From: Saussurea involucrata
Lineage: Eukaryota > Streptophyta > Magnoliopsida > Asterales > Asteraceae
Direction of reading: 5' to 3'
NCBI GenBank assembly: GCA_033807775.1
Contig: CM066326.1
Location: 89,008,873-89,072,872, forward strand
DNA: 64,000 nt
The position numbers and the translations under genes were made by a program. Every line of letters starts with the position of its first letter. Position 1 is the first letter of the stretch. The notes beneath the pieces were generated by a model. The model made no database searches. It was not told where the DNA came from and saw nothing but the letters and a program-made list of their open reading frames with translations. Below are positions 1 to 9,683 of this stretch, piece by piece.

Positions 1-1828
1 GATCCAGTTTCTTTAAGTTAGGGTTATAGACTTTTGCTTCGGCAGGACAGCCCCATACTTTCATATATTTTAGACTCGGTTTCCTACCTGTCCAGATTTC
101 ATAAGGAGTTTTAGGGACAGATTTTGATGGAACCCTATTGAGTATATGAACGGCTGTTTTTAATGCCTCAGTCCAGAGGAAAGTAGGTAAGTTAGTGTTA
201 GCAAGCATACTTCTCACCATGTCCATTAAGGTTCTGTTTCTCCTTTCAGCAACACCATTTTGTTGAGGAGAACCAGGCATGGTGTATTGGTTAATTATGC
301 CATGTTCCTTGCAAAAATTATAGAAAGGACCAGGAGCTTGACCAATATCAGTATGTCTACCATAATACTCACCTCCTCTATCTGATCTCACAACTTTTAT
401 TTTATGATCAAGTTGGTTTTCAACCAAAGTTTTAAAATCAATAAAAGTTTGTAAGGATTCAGATTTTTCCTTAATCAGATATAGGTGCATATAACGCGAA
501 TAATCGTCAATGAATGTAATAAATGATGTATGTCCTGTGATTGATGCGGGATAAGGACCACTAATATCAGTGTGAATTATTTCCAACAAGTTGGAACTTC
601 TAGTAGCTCCTTTCTTATTCCCTTTCGCCATTTTGCCTTTGAGGCATTTAATACATGTTTCAAAATCACTAAAATCAAGAGAATGTAAGATTCCATCCTT
701 TACGAGTCGAGTCATTCGATCTCGTGAGATGTGGCCGAGACGTTTATGCCACAACATGGAGGAATTCTCTAATTGTTTAGGTGATTTTGTTGTTTTAGTT
801 ACGTCATCAATATTAAGTGACAACAAAGACTGTGAGAAATTATGATCTAGTTCTAATTTATACAGCAATCCATCCAAGAAACCTCGACCAAGTAATTCAT
901 TATTTTGAGTAATGGCAATCTTGCCGCAACCATGAATTATTACATAACCTTCAAGGTCTAGTCTAGATATGGATACAAGGTTCCGAGTAATTCTCGGTAC
1001 ATATAAGGTATCCACTAGTCTAATACAATTTCCGGTACTCATATGTAAATTTAAAGTTCCCATGGCTTCGACATCTAAGAGATCACCGCTTCCAACTCTA
1101 AGTTTTCTTTGGCCCTTTGGTAGCTTCTGGATTGTAAGGAATCCCTGCATTGAGTTTGTCACATGGACCATAGAACCAGAGTCACCCCACCATGTATTAA
1201 TTGGGACATCAGTAGTAAAGGAATCAAATATTGCATAAAGAATGTTACCTTTCTTAGCTAGCCATTCCTTGAACTTAGGGCAATCTTTCTGTCCGTGCCC
1301 TTTTGCACGACAGAATTTGCAGTTAGGTTTGCTTGTCAAGGGTCTAGAGCTAGAGGCAACGGCGCCATGATGATTATCCTTTTGGACTTTATTTCCAGTC
1401 TGATTACCTTGATTACCCTTCCTTTTCTTAGAATTACCAGTGGTTGTCAGGTGAACGGCTTCAGGTTGTACCAGCTTTAGGCGATCCTCCTCTTGCACAC
1501 ACATTGCAATCAGTTCACTTATCGACCATTTATCCTTCATAGCGTTATAGTTAACTTTGAAGGTGTCGAACCGAGCAGGCAAAGAGGTCATTATGAAATG
1601 CACAAGAAAATTATCAGAGACTTCCATCTCAAGACTCTTAAGCTTATGAGCCATATCAATCATTTTCATAATGTGTTCACGGACACTGCTATTTCCTTCA
1701 TATTTCACCGTGAGCATCTGTAGCATTAAGCTACTTGCATGTGCCTTAGACGATCCCTTGAAATGATCCTCAACCGATTTGAGGTAAGTTTTGACTTTAT
1801 CAGAGTCAAGCTCCTCGGATACTGGGAT
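1..1828 (-). CDS. copia-1 gag C-terminus, protease and integrase (partial polyprotein)
   Basis: Translation of the minus strand gives one uninterrupted frame of about 600 codons that continues beyond the left edge. In order: gag C-terminal half (1340-1828), a CX2CX4HX4C zinc knuckle (CKFCRAKGHGQKDC, near 1282-1323), a protease with DSGS after TWWG (near 1180), a GAG-pre-integrase block with HKRLGH and CIKC zinc ligands (620-770), and the integrase core with catalytic Asp in HTDISGP, Asp in SDRGGEY and Glu in NGVAERRNRT, followed by the conserved WGCPAEAKVYNP stretch near the edge. This is the replication polyprotein: gag packages RNA, protease cleaves, integrase inserts cDNA. It has no identified start in this frame because the gag N-terminus lies in another frame upstream. 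Identification is firm; activity cannot be judged without the rest of pol. Confidence 0.9.
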   Translation of the reverse strand, partial: MPVSEELDSDKVKTYLKSVEDHFKGSSKAHASSLMLQMLTVKYEGNSSVREHIMKMIDMAHKLKSLEMEVSDNFLVHFIMTSLPARFDTFKVNYNAMKDKWSISELIAMCVQEEDRLKLVQPEAVHLTTTGNSKKRKGNQGNQTGNKVQKDNHHGAVASSSRPLTSKPNCKFCRAKGHGQKDCPKFKEWLAKKGNILYAIFDSFTTDVPINTWWGDSGSMVHVTNSMQGFLTIQKLPKGQRKLRVGSGDLLDVEAMGTLNLHMSTGNCIRLVDTLYVPRITRNLVSISRLDLEGYVIIHGCGKIAITQNNELLGRGFLDGLLYKLELDHNFSQSLLSLNIDDVTKTTKSPKQLENSSMLWHKRLGHISRDRMTRLVKDGILHSLDFSDFETCIKCLKGKMAKGNKKGATRSSNLLEIIHTDISGPYPASITGHTSFITFIDDYSRYMHLYLIKEKSESLQTFIDFKTLVENQLDHKIKVVRSDRGGEYYGRHTDIGQAPGPFYNFCKEHGIINQYTMPGSPQQNGVAERRNRTLMDMVRSMLANTNLPTFLWTEALKTAVHILNRVPSKSVPKTPYEIWTGRKPSLKYMKVWGCPAEAKVYNPNLKKLD

Positions 1829-2050
1829 TGATGGAGTTCTTGACCATCATTAGTGACAAGCGATTTGCCCTTTCCCATTTTTCAAAATCCGCTTTCTGAG
1901 CTGCAGTGGACGCAGCAGTTATAGCAGTGGGTTCATCATGGCGAATGGCATGATCAAGGTCTAGCATCCCTAGAGTAAGAAGTAATTGATCCTTCCATGA
2001 CGCAAAGTTCGCACCAGTAAGTGGCTCAATGCCAAAGTTAGGTACTGATT
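1806..2050 (-). pseudogene. copia-1 gag N-terminal segment, out of frame with pol
   Basis: The minus strand encodes a recognisable copia gag start region (LTGANFASWKDQLLLTLGML, then DHAIRHDEP and KWERANRLSL) that reads into TGA at 1806-1808 just after VKNSINPSIRGA. The downstream gag frame (SIPVSEELDSDKVK) is open through the same point in the next frame, so a small indel near 1810-1830 separates the two. Immediately upstream the frame meets TAA near 2050 and no ATG is seen. The true start may therefore lie in the leader beyond a spliced intron, or be lost. The CAG just after that stop could act as a 3' splice site, which is only a suggestion. Confidence 0.7.
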
Positions 2051-2253
2051 AGGAAATGAGGATGATGTAAGTTATAGAAGATTATCATAGTGACTTAGTT
2101 AGCTATAAAAGGCAGACAAAGCTATGTTTCTTAAAGCAATGTTAAAGTAAGCAGGCCTAACAGTAATATTCCTTAGAATAATGGAACTATGACCATTTTA
2201 GTGATGAGTATACCTATTGTAAACACCAAAACAATAAGTCAAAGTAAGGCTCT

Positions 2254-2510
2254 ACTTAGATGTTACATCACCTTTGGGCAGAAATAACTAATATCTAAGT
2301 AAACATGAGCGTTAGGGCCATGCAACGCAATGCTTATCTTTTGACCTTTGGGCACAAAATAGAGCATCGTGTGAATTATGCATTTAGAGAGTCCTCTTGA
2401 CACACAGGTATATTAAATCACCTTTGGGCAGAATTAGTATACTCAGTGTTCATTATGCAAAAGGAAAAATGCAATATGAGAATCATATTTGACCTTTGGA
2501 CACAAATGAT
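2254..2510 (-). repeat. Array of four stem-loops with conserved loop in copia-1 leader
   Basis: The motif CCTTTGGGCA (plus strand) occurs at 2271, 2345 and 2421, with CCTTTGGACA at 2493; spacings are 74, 76 and 72 bp. Each copy is flanked by a different complementary pair: ACTTAGAT/ATCTAAGT (2254-2261/2293-2300); ATGCT..TTTTG/CAAAA..AGCAT (2330-2343/2355-2367); GTATATTAA/TTAGTATAC with one G-U type pair (2408-2416/2434-2442); and TTTG/CAAA plus ATCA/TGAT (2482-2491/2503-2510). In the sense RNA the loop reads TG(C/T)CCAAAGG. Confidence 0.7.
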
Positions 2511-2842
2511 GAGACCATATATGTTAGTGCAAGGGTATGGCACAGTCAAAACAACGATGTATATTTGACATTATGTGTGCCTAAGGAGTTCGATCTTGAC
2601 AAAAGTAAGGTTGTATTCGACTAAATAATGTCGAACTCAACAAATAGGTCATGATCGCATAAAGTCGAATTTTATCATGGCATAATTAATTCAACAAAAT
2701 ATATAAATGTATATAAGGCATAATTAATTTAACACAATATATATATGTCATAATTAATATATATATATAAGGCATAATTAATATATATATATATATGTAT
2801 GGCAATTTGGCGGCTGACACAAATGCAAAGAGAAAAAAAGAC

Positions 2843-3075
2843 TACCGGGACTAAAGTATCCCAATGTACCGGGAGTTTTAAAAAAAATTACCGGGAGTTA
2901 GGAAAAATTAGATTACCGGGAGTTAGGAAAAAAATAGATTACCGGGAGTTAGGAAAAATTAGATTACCGGGAGTTTAGGGTACCGGGAGTTTAGGTACCG
3001 GGAGTTAGGGTACCGGGAGTTAGGGTACCGGGACTTTTAGGAAAATCCTTTTACCGGGGCTGATACGTACCGGGA
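2843..3075 (-). repeat. TACCGGGAGTT tandem/interspersed repeat in copia-1 leader
   Basis: About twelve copies of TACCGGGAGTT or close variants are separated by short A-rich or TTAGGG-like spacers. In the sense direction the unit is AACTCCCGGTA. The copies nearest the PBS are packed most tightly. Confidence 0.85.
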
Positions 3076-3233
3076 GTTTAACGCAATGAAAAAAAACGCA
3101 TTATAATCGCTGATAAAAAAATGCAATTCAATGTAGATTTGATGTTTGCGATGGCATACATAAACACGAAAGAAACCAATGAATTAAAGTCATCAAAAAC
3201 TAATACAAATCATGAATCAATTTTGAACCTGGG

Positions 3234-3245
3234 GCTCTGATACCA
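3234..3245 (-). promoter_or_regulatory. copia-1 primer-binding site (initiator Met-tRNA type)
   Basis: Plus-strand GCTCTGATACCA is the reverse complement of TGGTATCAGAGC, the standard plant PBS complementary to the 3' end of initiator Met-tRNA. It lies 2 bp from the LTR boundary. Confidence 0.92.
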
Positions 3246-3247
3246 GA

Positions 3248-3712
3248 TGTTGGAATATTCACGATTTGTAATCGATAGATAATAAGATGACAAGAAATCA
3301 AACCTGATGATCCTGAGGATCCGGTGAAAGCATTAAACATGTTTGCCATCGATTAACGGGTTCCCAGAACGAGGTGATCGTATTATGATGGGATGATGAT
3401 CGATCTTGAGAGAGTCGATCGTGGGGAGGCACACGGCAGGATGTGATATCAGTAATTAGTCATTAGGGTTAAAGTGTGATTAGGGTACCCTATTTATAAT
3501 AAGAGTATCTTACACTTTTAACCCTTGGTGTTTACTATGTGCAATATAATTCCCCATAGTTCCAATCACCTAATGGAAAACCCTATAGTATGTCAATAAT
3601 AGTAAATACGCCCATCATATATTTACCAGACATAGGGATTTCAGTTATTGTCAATTATCATATCAGGAACGATAAACGATCAGTGACGGTCACTTTTGAG
3701 GTGGTTCCAACA
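3248..3712 (-). repeat. copia-1 5' LTR (465 bp)
   Basis: The segment begins TGTTGGAA and ends TTCCAACA on the plus strand, so it has 8-bp inverted ends of TG...CA type. It abuts the PBS. A TATA-like box sits inside at 3488-3498 on the minus strand. The 3' LTR is outside the window. Confidence 0.9.
3488..3498 (-). promoter_or_regulatory. Probable TATA box of copia-1 LTR
   Basis: The minus strand reads TATAAATAGGG, a near-ideal plant TATA box, about 215 bp into the LTR in the sense direction. This would place the U3/R boundary near 3460. Confidence 0.6.
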
Positions 3713-3744
3713 TTTGTCACATCATAGGCTAATCGTACGAGATA

Positions 3745-3951
3745 TTGATGTTTTTTTTAAAATAACGGGTATCCGTCGGTTCCGGTTCTGGTACCCGGTC
3801 CCAACGTGTAACCCAGTGGGTAACGGTTCTAAAAAATGAGAACCAGAACCGAAACCAGTTTTAATTGGTTTCGTATTTTAGGAACCGGAACCGGCAGTTC
3901 TGGAACAGTTCCGGTTCCAAAGGAGAGTACCAGTTCCGATGCTCACCCCTA
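3745..3951. mobile_element. hAT-type terminal fragment
   Basis: The segment is rich in GGTTCCGGTTC and its complement, in both orientations, and ends at GCTCACCCCTA, i.e. TAGGGGTGAGC read inward. Subterminal GGTTCC repeats with this terminus are typical of plant hAT elements. No matching second end or 8-bp duplication was found nearby, so this is probably a truncated or very short non-autonomous copy. Confidence 0.55.
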
Positions 3952-4399
3952 TAGTTAATCATTAAAATCAAAATCTAGTGGTATTGAGTGTCTACAGGTG
4001 TTAGCATGGAAAGTTGACAATGATGACCAAGAACAAAGACTCATTTTTTTTTAATGCAAGTCATAGTGGGTCAGGTCGAGTTAAATTGACGCGACACCCT
4101 TTTTAGTTCACTTATACTTTTGTATAACTTACATATTAAATAATGTAAGTTTTTAGAACCACTTTCGACTTGTACCACCTAATTAAGTGAATTTCTTTTT
4201 ATTCGAAAATTAAAGAATAATTTGTGTTAATTATTACGGTAGTACATTCGCAATAGAGTATGTACTCATTTATAACTCTCAGATCAGATAATATCATCAG
4301 TTGTAGGTTTATAAGAAAAGGTTAAAATCTTATAAGTCGTCTGACATATTTTTGTATTTCCATTTTTTTTATTGAGATGTATGTTGTATTTATATAAGC
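3952..4399. other. Spacer, nothing recognised
   Basis: AT-rich sequence of about 450 bp without an open frame or repeat that I can name. The 5' part of the relic gypsy LTR described next may extend into it. Confidence 0.5.
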
Positions 4400-4964
4400 A
4401 TTACACTACACGATTGCACATTGGCCGGACTTAGGGCCGGTGGAGTTTGGTTGTACGGAGGGACAACGGAGTTGGCTATATTTTAGTGCAGCGGGGTAAA
4501 TTGATTAGTTGGTTTAGCGCAACCAACTAATACGGTCATGTGAAAAAGTTGTACACAGTGCATATGAGTCATTGCTTGGTATTCAAATACTTGTTGTATA
4601 TCTGTATGTTTTACAAAATGATTTCTAAACTGACAGAGATTTTCCCACTTAGACCAATTGGTCTAACCCTCATTTTATTTTGCAAAAATATGTATTCTAG
4701 GTCAAAAAGCGAGTAAGAGCAAAGGAAAGGATAAAATGTGATATGTTTTCGAAGACTATTTGTGATTAAGTAGTTTCCTGAAATGTTTTGTATGAATAGT
4801 TTTTGGTGGTTTGTAATGTAATATATTAGTGAAAATTTTGTACTGATATATGTATTGTATAGTTTTGGGACCAACAGACCTTATATGATAGAATATGTAT
4901 CTTTGTTATCTTATATTGAGATATAAATGGTGTTATATGATTTATGATTGGATCGGTTGTTACA
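4400..4964 (+). repeat. Relic gypsy LTR, 3' part, related to the gypsy A LTR
   Basis: Two landmarks of the gypsy A LTR are present in the same order and spacing but on the opposite strand. First, a strong hairpin with an ATTAGTTGG stem (4504-4531), next to GGCCGGACTTAGGGCCGG-like sequence. Second, about 120 nt downstream, a CACT-hairpin-AACCCTCATTTT block (4646-4680) followed by TATTCTAGGTC. The predicted LTR 3' end falls at GGTTGTTACA (4964), as expected from gypsy A. The rest is too diverged to bound. I read it as an old solo or truncated LTR. Confidence 0.6.
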
Positions 4965-5866
4965 ATTGGTGCCCACATGAAAATGAAAAAACATGAAAAT
5001 TTTAGGCTAAACACATTGATTTTTTAGCTATATATCTTAGTGTCCCCCAGTAACTTTTCATTCGGGACCCTCATCAACCATAAAAAGTGTCTTGAAATCA
5101 ACCAAACCCCCAAAATTAACTCTCGAAATCGACAAAAAAAAACTTAACAATCTCTTAAAATCAATCAAAAAAGTTTTAAAAAATCCTCGAAATGTTGGAT
5201 TTGGACTAAAAAATACATCAAAAACTTCACGGACATTTAAACTATCTTAAAGGTGACCCCATTAAGATAAAATCTTGGATCCGCCACTGTAATCGAGAGC
5301 AAGCGAATACATCGAAATTAGTTAAAAACATATAGATTTAGAATATATATATATATATATATATATATTTAGTATAAAAGATTAGACAAACATATAAAAT
5401 GGGTCGACTAGTTATTTCTTATGCTATATATACAATAAGTTTAATAATAAATGAATAGAGTTGCCTCGTGCACATTCAAGTCATAATCCTCTTTTGCCAC
5501 TTGACTTATTTTCACCCTAACATATTAGGATTCATGGTATCAAGTCCATAAATATATACTTGGTTTTATTCTCATTTTTTCTTTGGATGTATGTATATAC
5601 CATATTCCGATAAGATCACAAGAGTATAAAATTCTAATTTAACTTTTATCTAATTACTAGAAAAAACTATTTTAAGAGAACATTGCATCAAAATAAACCA
5701 ATTTTCACTTTAGTCCTATTTTGGTGAATCAACTTTTAAAATCGCCATTTAAGGTTTGTATCAAACTTTATGTTTATTTAAGGGTCTGGTTAATATGTTC
5801 AACTGATAACCGTAATATTTGATATTATCAAAATAGAACAAACTTTCACCTTATTTCTATTTTAGG
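4965..5866. other. AT-rich spacer
   Basis: No gene or bounded element recognised. It contains an (AT)n run of about 22 bp near 5347-5369 and several poly-A tracts. Short ORFs overlapping its left part are on the minus strand of the relic LTR and have no recognisable content. Confidence 0.5.
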
Positions 5867-6626
5867 GAACAAACTTTCAATAGATTCCCCAAAATTTCTT
5901 AAAATAGAGAACCAAAAGTCAAAATATTCAAATAAACTTCATTCATCTCGAACAGATTCTCAATGTTGAAGATAAACCATAGATTTATTTTATTAAACTA
6001 TTTTATATATTTAACAAAATATTATTTTTCTTACCTAAACATTTTATTTCGAGGTTTCTCATTGATAGAATATAATAAAAAATGATTTCTATATTGATAA
6101 TCATTTTTTGGGATATCTTCAACTTTCGAAAAAAATTACACTCATTCTTCTATTTTCTCCATTCTGGAGAAAATTTTGGAGAAACTATTGAAGCAAAAAA
6201 TTACTTAATATATCTATTTTCTGCATTTTGCATAAGCTGCTCAAGATAAAAGTTGAGCTATAACCTTCATTCAACAACTTCTCTAAAATGGAGAATATGC
6301 AAATTTTGAGCTATAGTTTTGCTCCAACATTTACCTGAAACTATCTCCAAGATGGAGAAAGTATGAGAGAGAAAGAGTTTTTCTCTAAATATGGAGATAA
6401 TCTAAAAAATGATTACTAAATGGGAGCAACAATAGAAAAGTTTGAAAATAAGTATTTATAGAGGGAAATAATACTTTAATAGATGAATTGAATATTTTAA
6501 TATTTTGATCAATGTTTGTTTCTCCAAAATGGAGAATTTGTTAGAGATGAATGCTTTTTTTTTGAAGATTTTGATTTTTAGTTCTTTATTTTAAAGAAAG
6601 AATTGAAAAATCTGTTGGAGGTGCTC
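5867..6626. mobile_element. MITE-like inverted-repeat element (760 bp)
   Basis: The left arm (from 5867) and the right arm read backwards (from 6626) align for about 110 bp through matching blocks such as TTTCTTAAAATAGAG / TTTCTTTAAAATAAAG and CATTCATCTC(G/T)AACA. The right terminus is GTTGGAGGTGCTC followed by TAA, the form seen in PIF/Harbinger MITEs elsewhere in this window. Inner CTCTAAAATGGAGAA repeats suggest a second nested copy near 6126-6420. Confidence 0.6.
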
Positions 6627-6636
6627 TAAGAACCAT

Positions 6637-6800
6637 GCTAGGCATGACAACGGGGCGGGTATGGGGCGGGTTTTACACCCCTGGCCCCGACCTTGATCCC
6701 CAGCGGGTACGGGGATTCATATCCCATCCCCGTTTTGTTAAACGGTCAACCCCCACTCCCCCGTCCCGGTTCATACCCGTTCCCCGACCCGGTAACATGG
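6637..6800. mobile_element. Short GC-rich hAT-like element
   Basis: About 160 bp of GGGGCGGGTA/CCCCGACCC repeats with roughly inverted ends (GGCATGACAACGGGGCGGG on the left; AGCCATGTTACCGGGTCGGG read inward from the right). This composition is typical of hAT subterminal regions. No clear target duplication was seen, so the limits are approximate. A similar fragment lies at 29526-29697. Confidence 0.45.
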
Positions 6801-7160
6801 CTCTGGATGAATGGCTCTTCTTAAGCCTCATCATTTAACCTGATATCATTTTCTACGTTTAATCATGTCCTCAATGTTCTTGCTACCTACACTAGTGATG
6901 GCCATTTAGACCCGACCCGACCGGGCAACCCCAAACCGACCCGGTCAAAAACCGGTTTCCAGCCCGATAGCCAGGACCGGTTTGGGTTTTTGGCTTTTTC
7001 TCCGGCCCGACCCGACCCGAAACCGGTTCACGGCCCGGTTTTTGGCCCGACCTGGCCCGAAACCTATTTTTTCAAAGAAAATAGCCGTTAAATAACGGTT
7101 ATATAGCCGTTTGGACCGGATTTTAGCCGTTTTTTTGGTGTTTTTTCACCCTCCAACCCA

Positions 7161-7168
7161 TATAAATA
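7161..7168 (+). promoter_or_regulatory. Probable TATA box of hAT transposase gene
   Basis: TATAAATA lies about 142 bp upstream of the preferred ATG at 7310. Its position makes the earlier in-frame ATG at 7181 an unlikely start, because that would fall at or before the expected transcription start. Confidence 0.6.
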
Positions 7169-7309
7169 CTAGAGGGTGTTATGGATCATATCACCAACTT
7201 ACAAAACGCAAAAAACGCATACAATTCTCATTTCTCGGCTCTCGCTATATTCGTTTCTCGCAAATTCTACTATAAAATCTCTAGTTCTCTAGTCTCTACT
7301 CTCAAAAAA

Positions 7310-8049
7310 ATGGCCGAACAAAATTACACCGTTGTTGCCGAGCATGGACGAAAAGCACCGGTTTGGGAGCATTTCAACTTGGTGATGTTTTCCGACGGTA
7401 CAAAAAAAGCGCAATGCAAACGGTGTGGAGATTTCCTTCAAGCCGCCTCAAATACCACGTTAAAGCTCCACTTCGAGGAGAGATGCAAGAGGTTGAAATC
7501 GGGTGACGATCCAAGTCAACCCATACTTGACAATTTCGGTCAAGTATGGTCGTATAATGAGGATATCGCCCGACAATTGCAAATGAAATGTGTCATTCAA
7601 GTGGGGTTGCCGTTCGGACATTTCGACAATCGTCACATTACGAACATGATCAAACAAGGGTTCCAACCACGCTACAAGGGTTCGGTAAGTCGTCAAACTC
7701 TTCGGCGTGATGCTTTAAAACTTTGGAATACGGCTAAAAAAATACGCGAGAAATGTTTTTAAACTTACCCAACAAAGTTTCTTTAACTTGTGATGTATGG
7801 AGCGCACCATTCGGATTGCCACAATCTTATATATGCATAACGGCACATTGGATTGTGCCGGGATCGTGGCAATTATGCAAACGTGTAATCACGTTTGAGC
7901 ACTTTGGTTCGCCACATTCGGGTGACCGTCAGTTTTCTATAATTATGAGATGTCTTCAATATTATAATTTAAAAAATAAAGTTATTAGTATTTCGTTTGA
8001 TAATGCTAGTAATAATACGGCATGCGTAGAAAAATTAGGTTTGGTTTTA
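7310..8049 (+). pseudogene. hAT transposase, N-terminal part (zf-BED), interrupted
   Basis: From the ATG at 7310 the protein has a BED zinc finger at about residues 16-60 (Trp19, Cys36-x2-Cys39, His54-x4-Cys59), followed by the hAT linker region. At 7757-7762, in a T-run after REKCF, the frame shifts by one. The next frame continues with LTCDVWSAPFG (first catalytic Asp region) and ISFDNASNNTACV (second Asp), typical of plant hAT transposases. Coding is then cut after LGLVL by insertion of gypsy A. An ORF beginning at 7181 is the same frame with 43 extra codons; I prefer 7310 because of the TATA box at 7161. BED fingers bind the subterminal repeats. The gene is broken by the frameshift, the insertion and another shift downstream. 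Confidence 0.9.
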
Positions 8050-8466
8050 TGTAACAACCCGGTTTCCAAACATAGTTCAAATAACATACATTGCATAACG
8101 TCGTTACATAAAAAGATACATCACATTACAGTTTAGGTCCCTTAGTCATTACAAACATAATACATAATTCATTACAAACTTTTTCCCTAGTTACATTACA
8201 TCATAACTACAAAACATGTCATAATCTTCAAAAATATACGCCTTCTCAAAAGCTATTCACCGATTACCCTGCTTACTTGTCCTTACTTGCTCCACAACCT
8301 GGAATACATATTTTAAAAACAAAATGAGGGTTAGGCCTAATGATCTAAGTGAGAAAATCCATGTTTCTTTGAAAACTCTTTTGCACACCACTATTCACAT
8401 AATACAAACACAATTACCAGTTATGACTCAATCATCATGTACTTTCCCATCTCATTCTCTTGGCCA

Positions 8467-8493
8467 TATTAGTTGGTTGCAAGCCAACTAATA
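8467..8493 (-). other. Strong hairpin in gypsy A LTR
   Basis: TATTAGTTGG pairs perfectly with CCAACTAATA across a 7-nt loop. The 5' LTR has the same structure at 14947-14973. A diverged relic LTR keeps an 11-bp version at 4504-4531. Confidence 0.7.
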
Positions 8494-9017
8494 AATTAAC
8501 TTCACTGTACGAAAATTACAGCCAACAACGCTGTACGAATACTACAACCAACACACCGGTCCTAAGCCCGGCCACGTATTCTCGTATCATAGAATACTCA
8601 TGTAAATACAATATCTCAATATATCATATTACATACATAAACACATAAGCATACCATCTATCACATTTCCAATCCACGCATATATGTATTCCAGTTTCAA
8701 AACGTTTTAAAGTAAAACTCACCTGTTTGACTTATCAAAACGTTCTCCAAGCTTTTCTCAAAACGACTCTGCTTTCACTTCAATTTCACAGAATCTGTAA
8801 TAATTAAACACAAATATTTCTTTACCAAATAGATCACACACGTCTCACTAAAGCTAAGTACTCTAGACAACTCTAATTCTCACTTGTTACCCCCAAACCC
8901 GAATTTAAGTCGAGTCCATAATGCATTCAGTCCTCATTCATTCCCCATCCAATAATTAACAAGACACATGCTACTGGATACTTAAAAACATCTAAACTCA
9001 CCAATTTGACCAAACAT

Positions 9018-9260
9018 CAAAAGTATCCGGACAACACAACTTTTCGGACAGAACAGGCATTCCGGACAACACTACTGTCCGGACAATATCAACAATCTGG
9101 GCGATATCCGGAAACTCATATCAACCGGACAAAAATGGAAAGAGGAACTTACCCGGATAAAAGACTCGTCCGGACACCTTAGAACACCATCCGGACACCA
9201 CCAGCTATATTACCCGGACACTACCAACAAAACCACCCGGACACATTCATGGTGTCCGAA
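9018..9260 (-). repeat. CCGGACA motif cluster in gypsy A LTR
   Basis: About twelve copies of (T/C)CCGGACA or one-base variants lie within 240 bp, separated by 10-30 bp of unrelated sequence. The 5' LTR carries the same cluster, split by element D (15500-15553 and 24907-25092). Confidence 0.8.
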
Positions 9261-9683
9261 AACCTCTGTCGGTTTGCACAAATTTAACCCAGAAATCTAC
9301 TGATTTTAACCCCAGTCCAGATTTGATCATTCTAATCCGACAGAAATCATCTACTAGTAATTACACACATAAAATGTAAAGAAACATACCTCAAAACACC
9401 TCCAAATATACCAAGTTTGAATCCCTAGCTTCCTTTTCTTCTTTTGCTTCCTTTCTTCTCACATACACACAACACTTTCTGATTTTTAGTTTTGTGAAAT
9501 ATCTGAATAGTCCTAAGGGTAATATCTAACCATAATTACCATTTAGACCTTGAACTAACCAAAATAACCAAAACACCTTTAAACCTCTAAATTAACCAAA
9601 CTTACCCTAAACCTTAAACTTTAAAGTTAACAAAAATTTAACGGAACTAACATTTAACTAACGAACTTACACGGGGTATTACA

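Larger units (their letters stand above)
2050..3233 (-). other. copia-1 untranslated leader
   Basis: About 1.2 kb between the PBS and gag with no coding signal in any frame. It holds three repeat systems: four stem-loops with a shared loop (2254-2510), four spaced copies of CATAATTAAT in an AT-rich stretch (about 2675-2800), and about a dozen copies of a TACCGGGAGTT motif (2843-3075). Leaders of this length in plant copia elements often contain packaging or translation control signals; here that is inference. Confidence 0.75.
1..3712 (-). mobile_element. Ty1/copia LTR retrotransposon copia-1, 5' portion (runs off left edge)
   Basis: Read on the minus strand from right to left the order is LTR (3248-3712), PBS (3234-3245), a leader of about 1.2 kb, gag, zinc knuckle, protease and integrase. 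Gag-protease-integrase order with integrase before RT is diagnostic of Ty1/copia. The window stops inside integrase, so RT, RNase H and the 3' LTR lie to the left. The pol frame is open from about 1828 to position 1; the only break seen is a frame change in gag near 1806-1830. The 3' flanking target duplication cannot be tested because the other LTR is outside. Confidence 0.93.
8050..9683 (-). repeat. gypsy A 3' LTR (1634 bp)
   Basis: TG...CA ends, next to the PPT at 9684-9700. It is nearly identical to the interrupted 5' LTR. Contents: a 10-bp-stem hairpin TATTAGTTGG/CCAACTAATA (8467-8493), the shared LTR hairpin block (8332-8347), and a cluster of CCGGACA motifs (9018-9260). Short ORFs shared with the other LTR copy carry no recognisable protein. 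Confidence 0.95.

Noticed and set aside
591..1723. Several plus-strand ORFs of 61-89 codons
   Set aside because: They are antisense shadows of the copia-1 polyprotein on the minus strand.
2960..3050. Telomere-like TTAGGG words
   Set aside because: They come from the TACCGGGAGTTAGGG repeat junctions and do not form a TTTAGGG array.
9018..9260. Drought-responsive (RCCGAC) promoter elements
   Set aside because: The repeated word is CCGGAC, which does not contain the CCGAC core.
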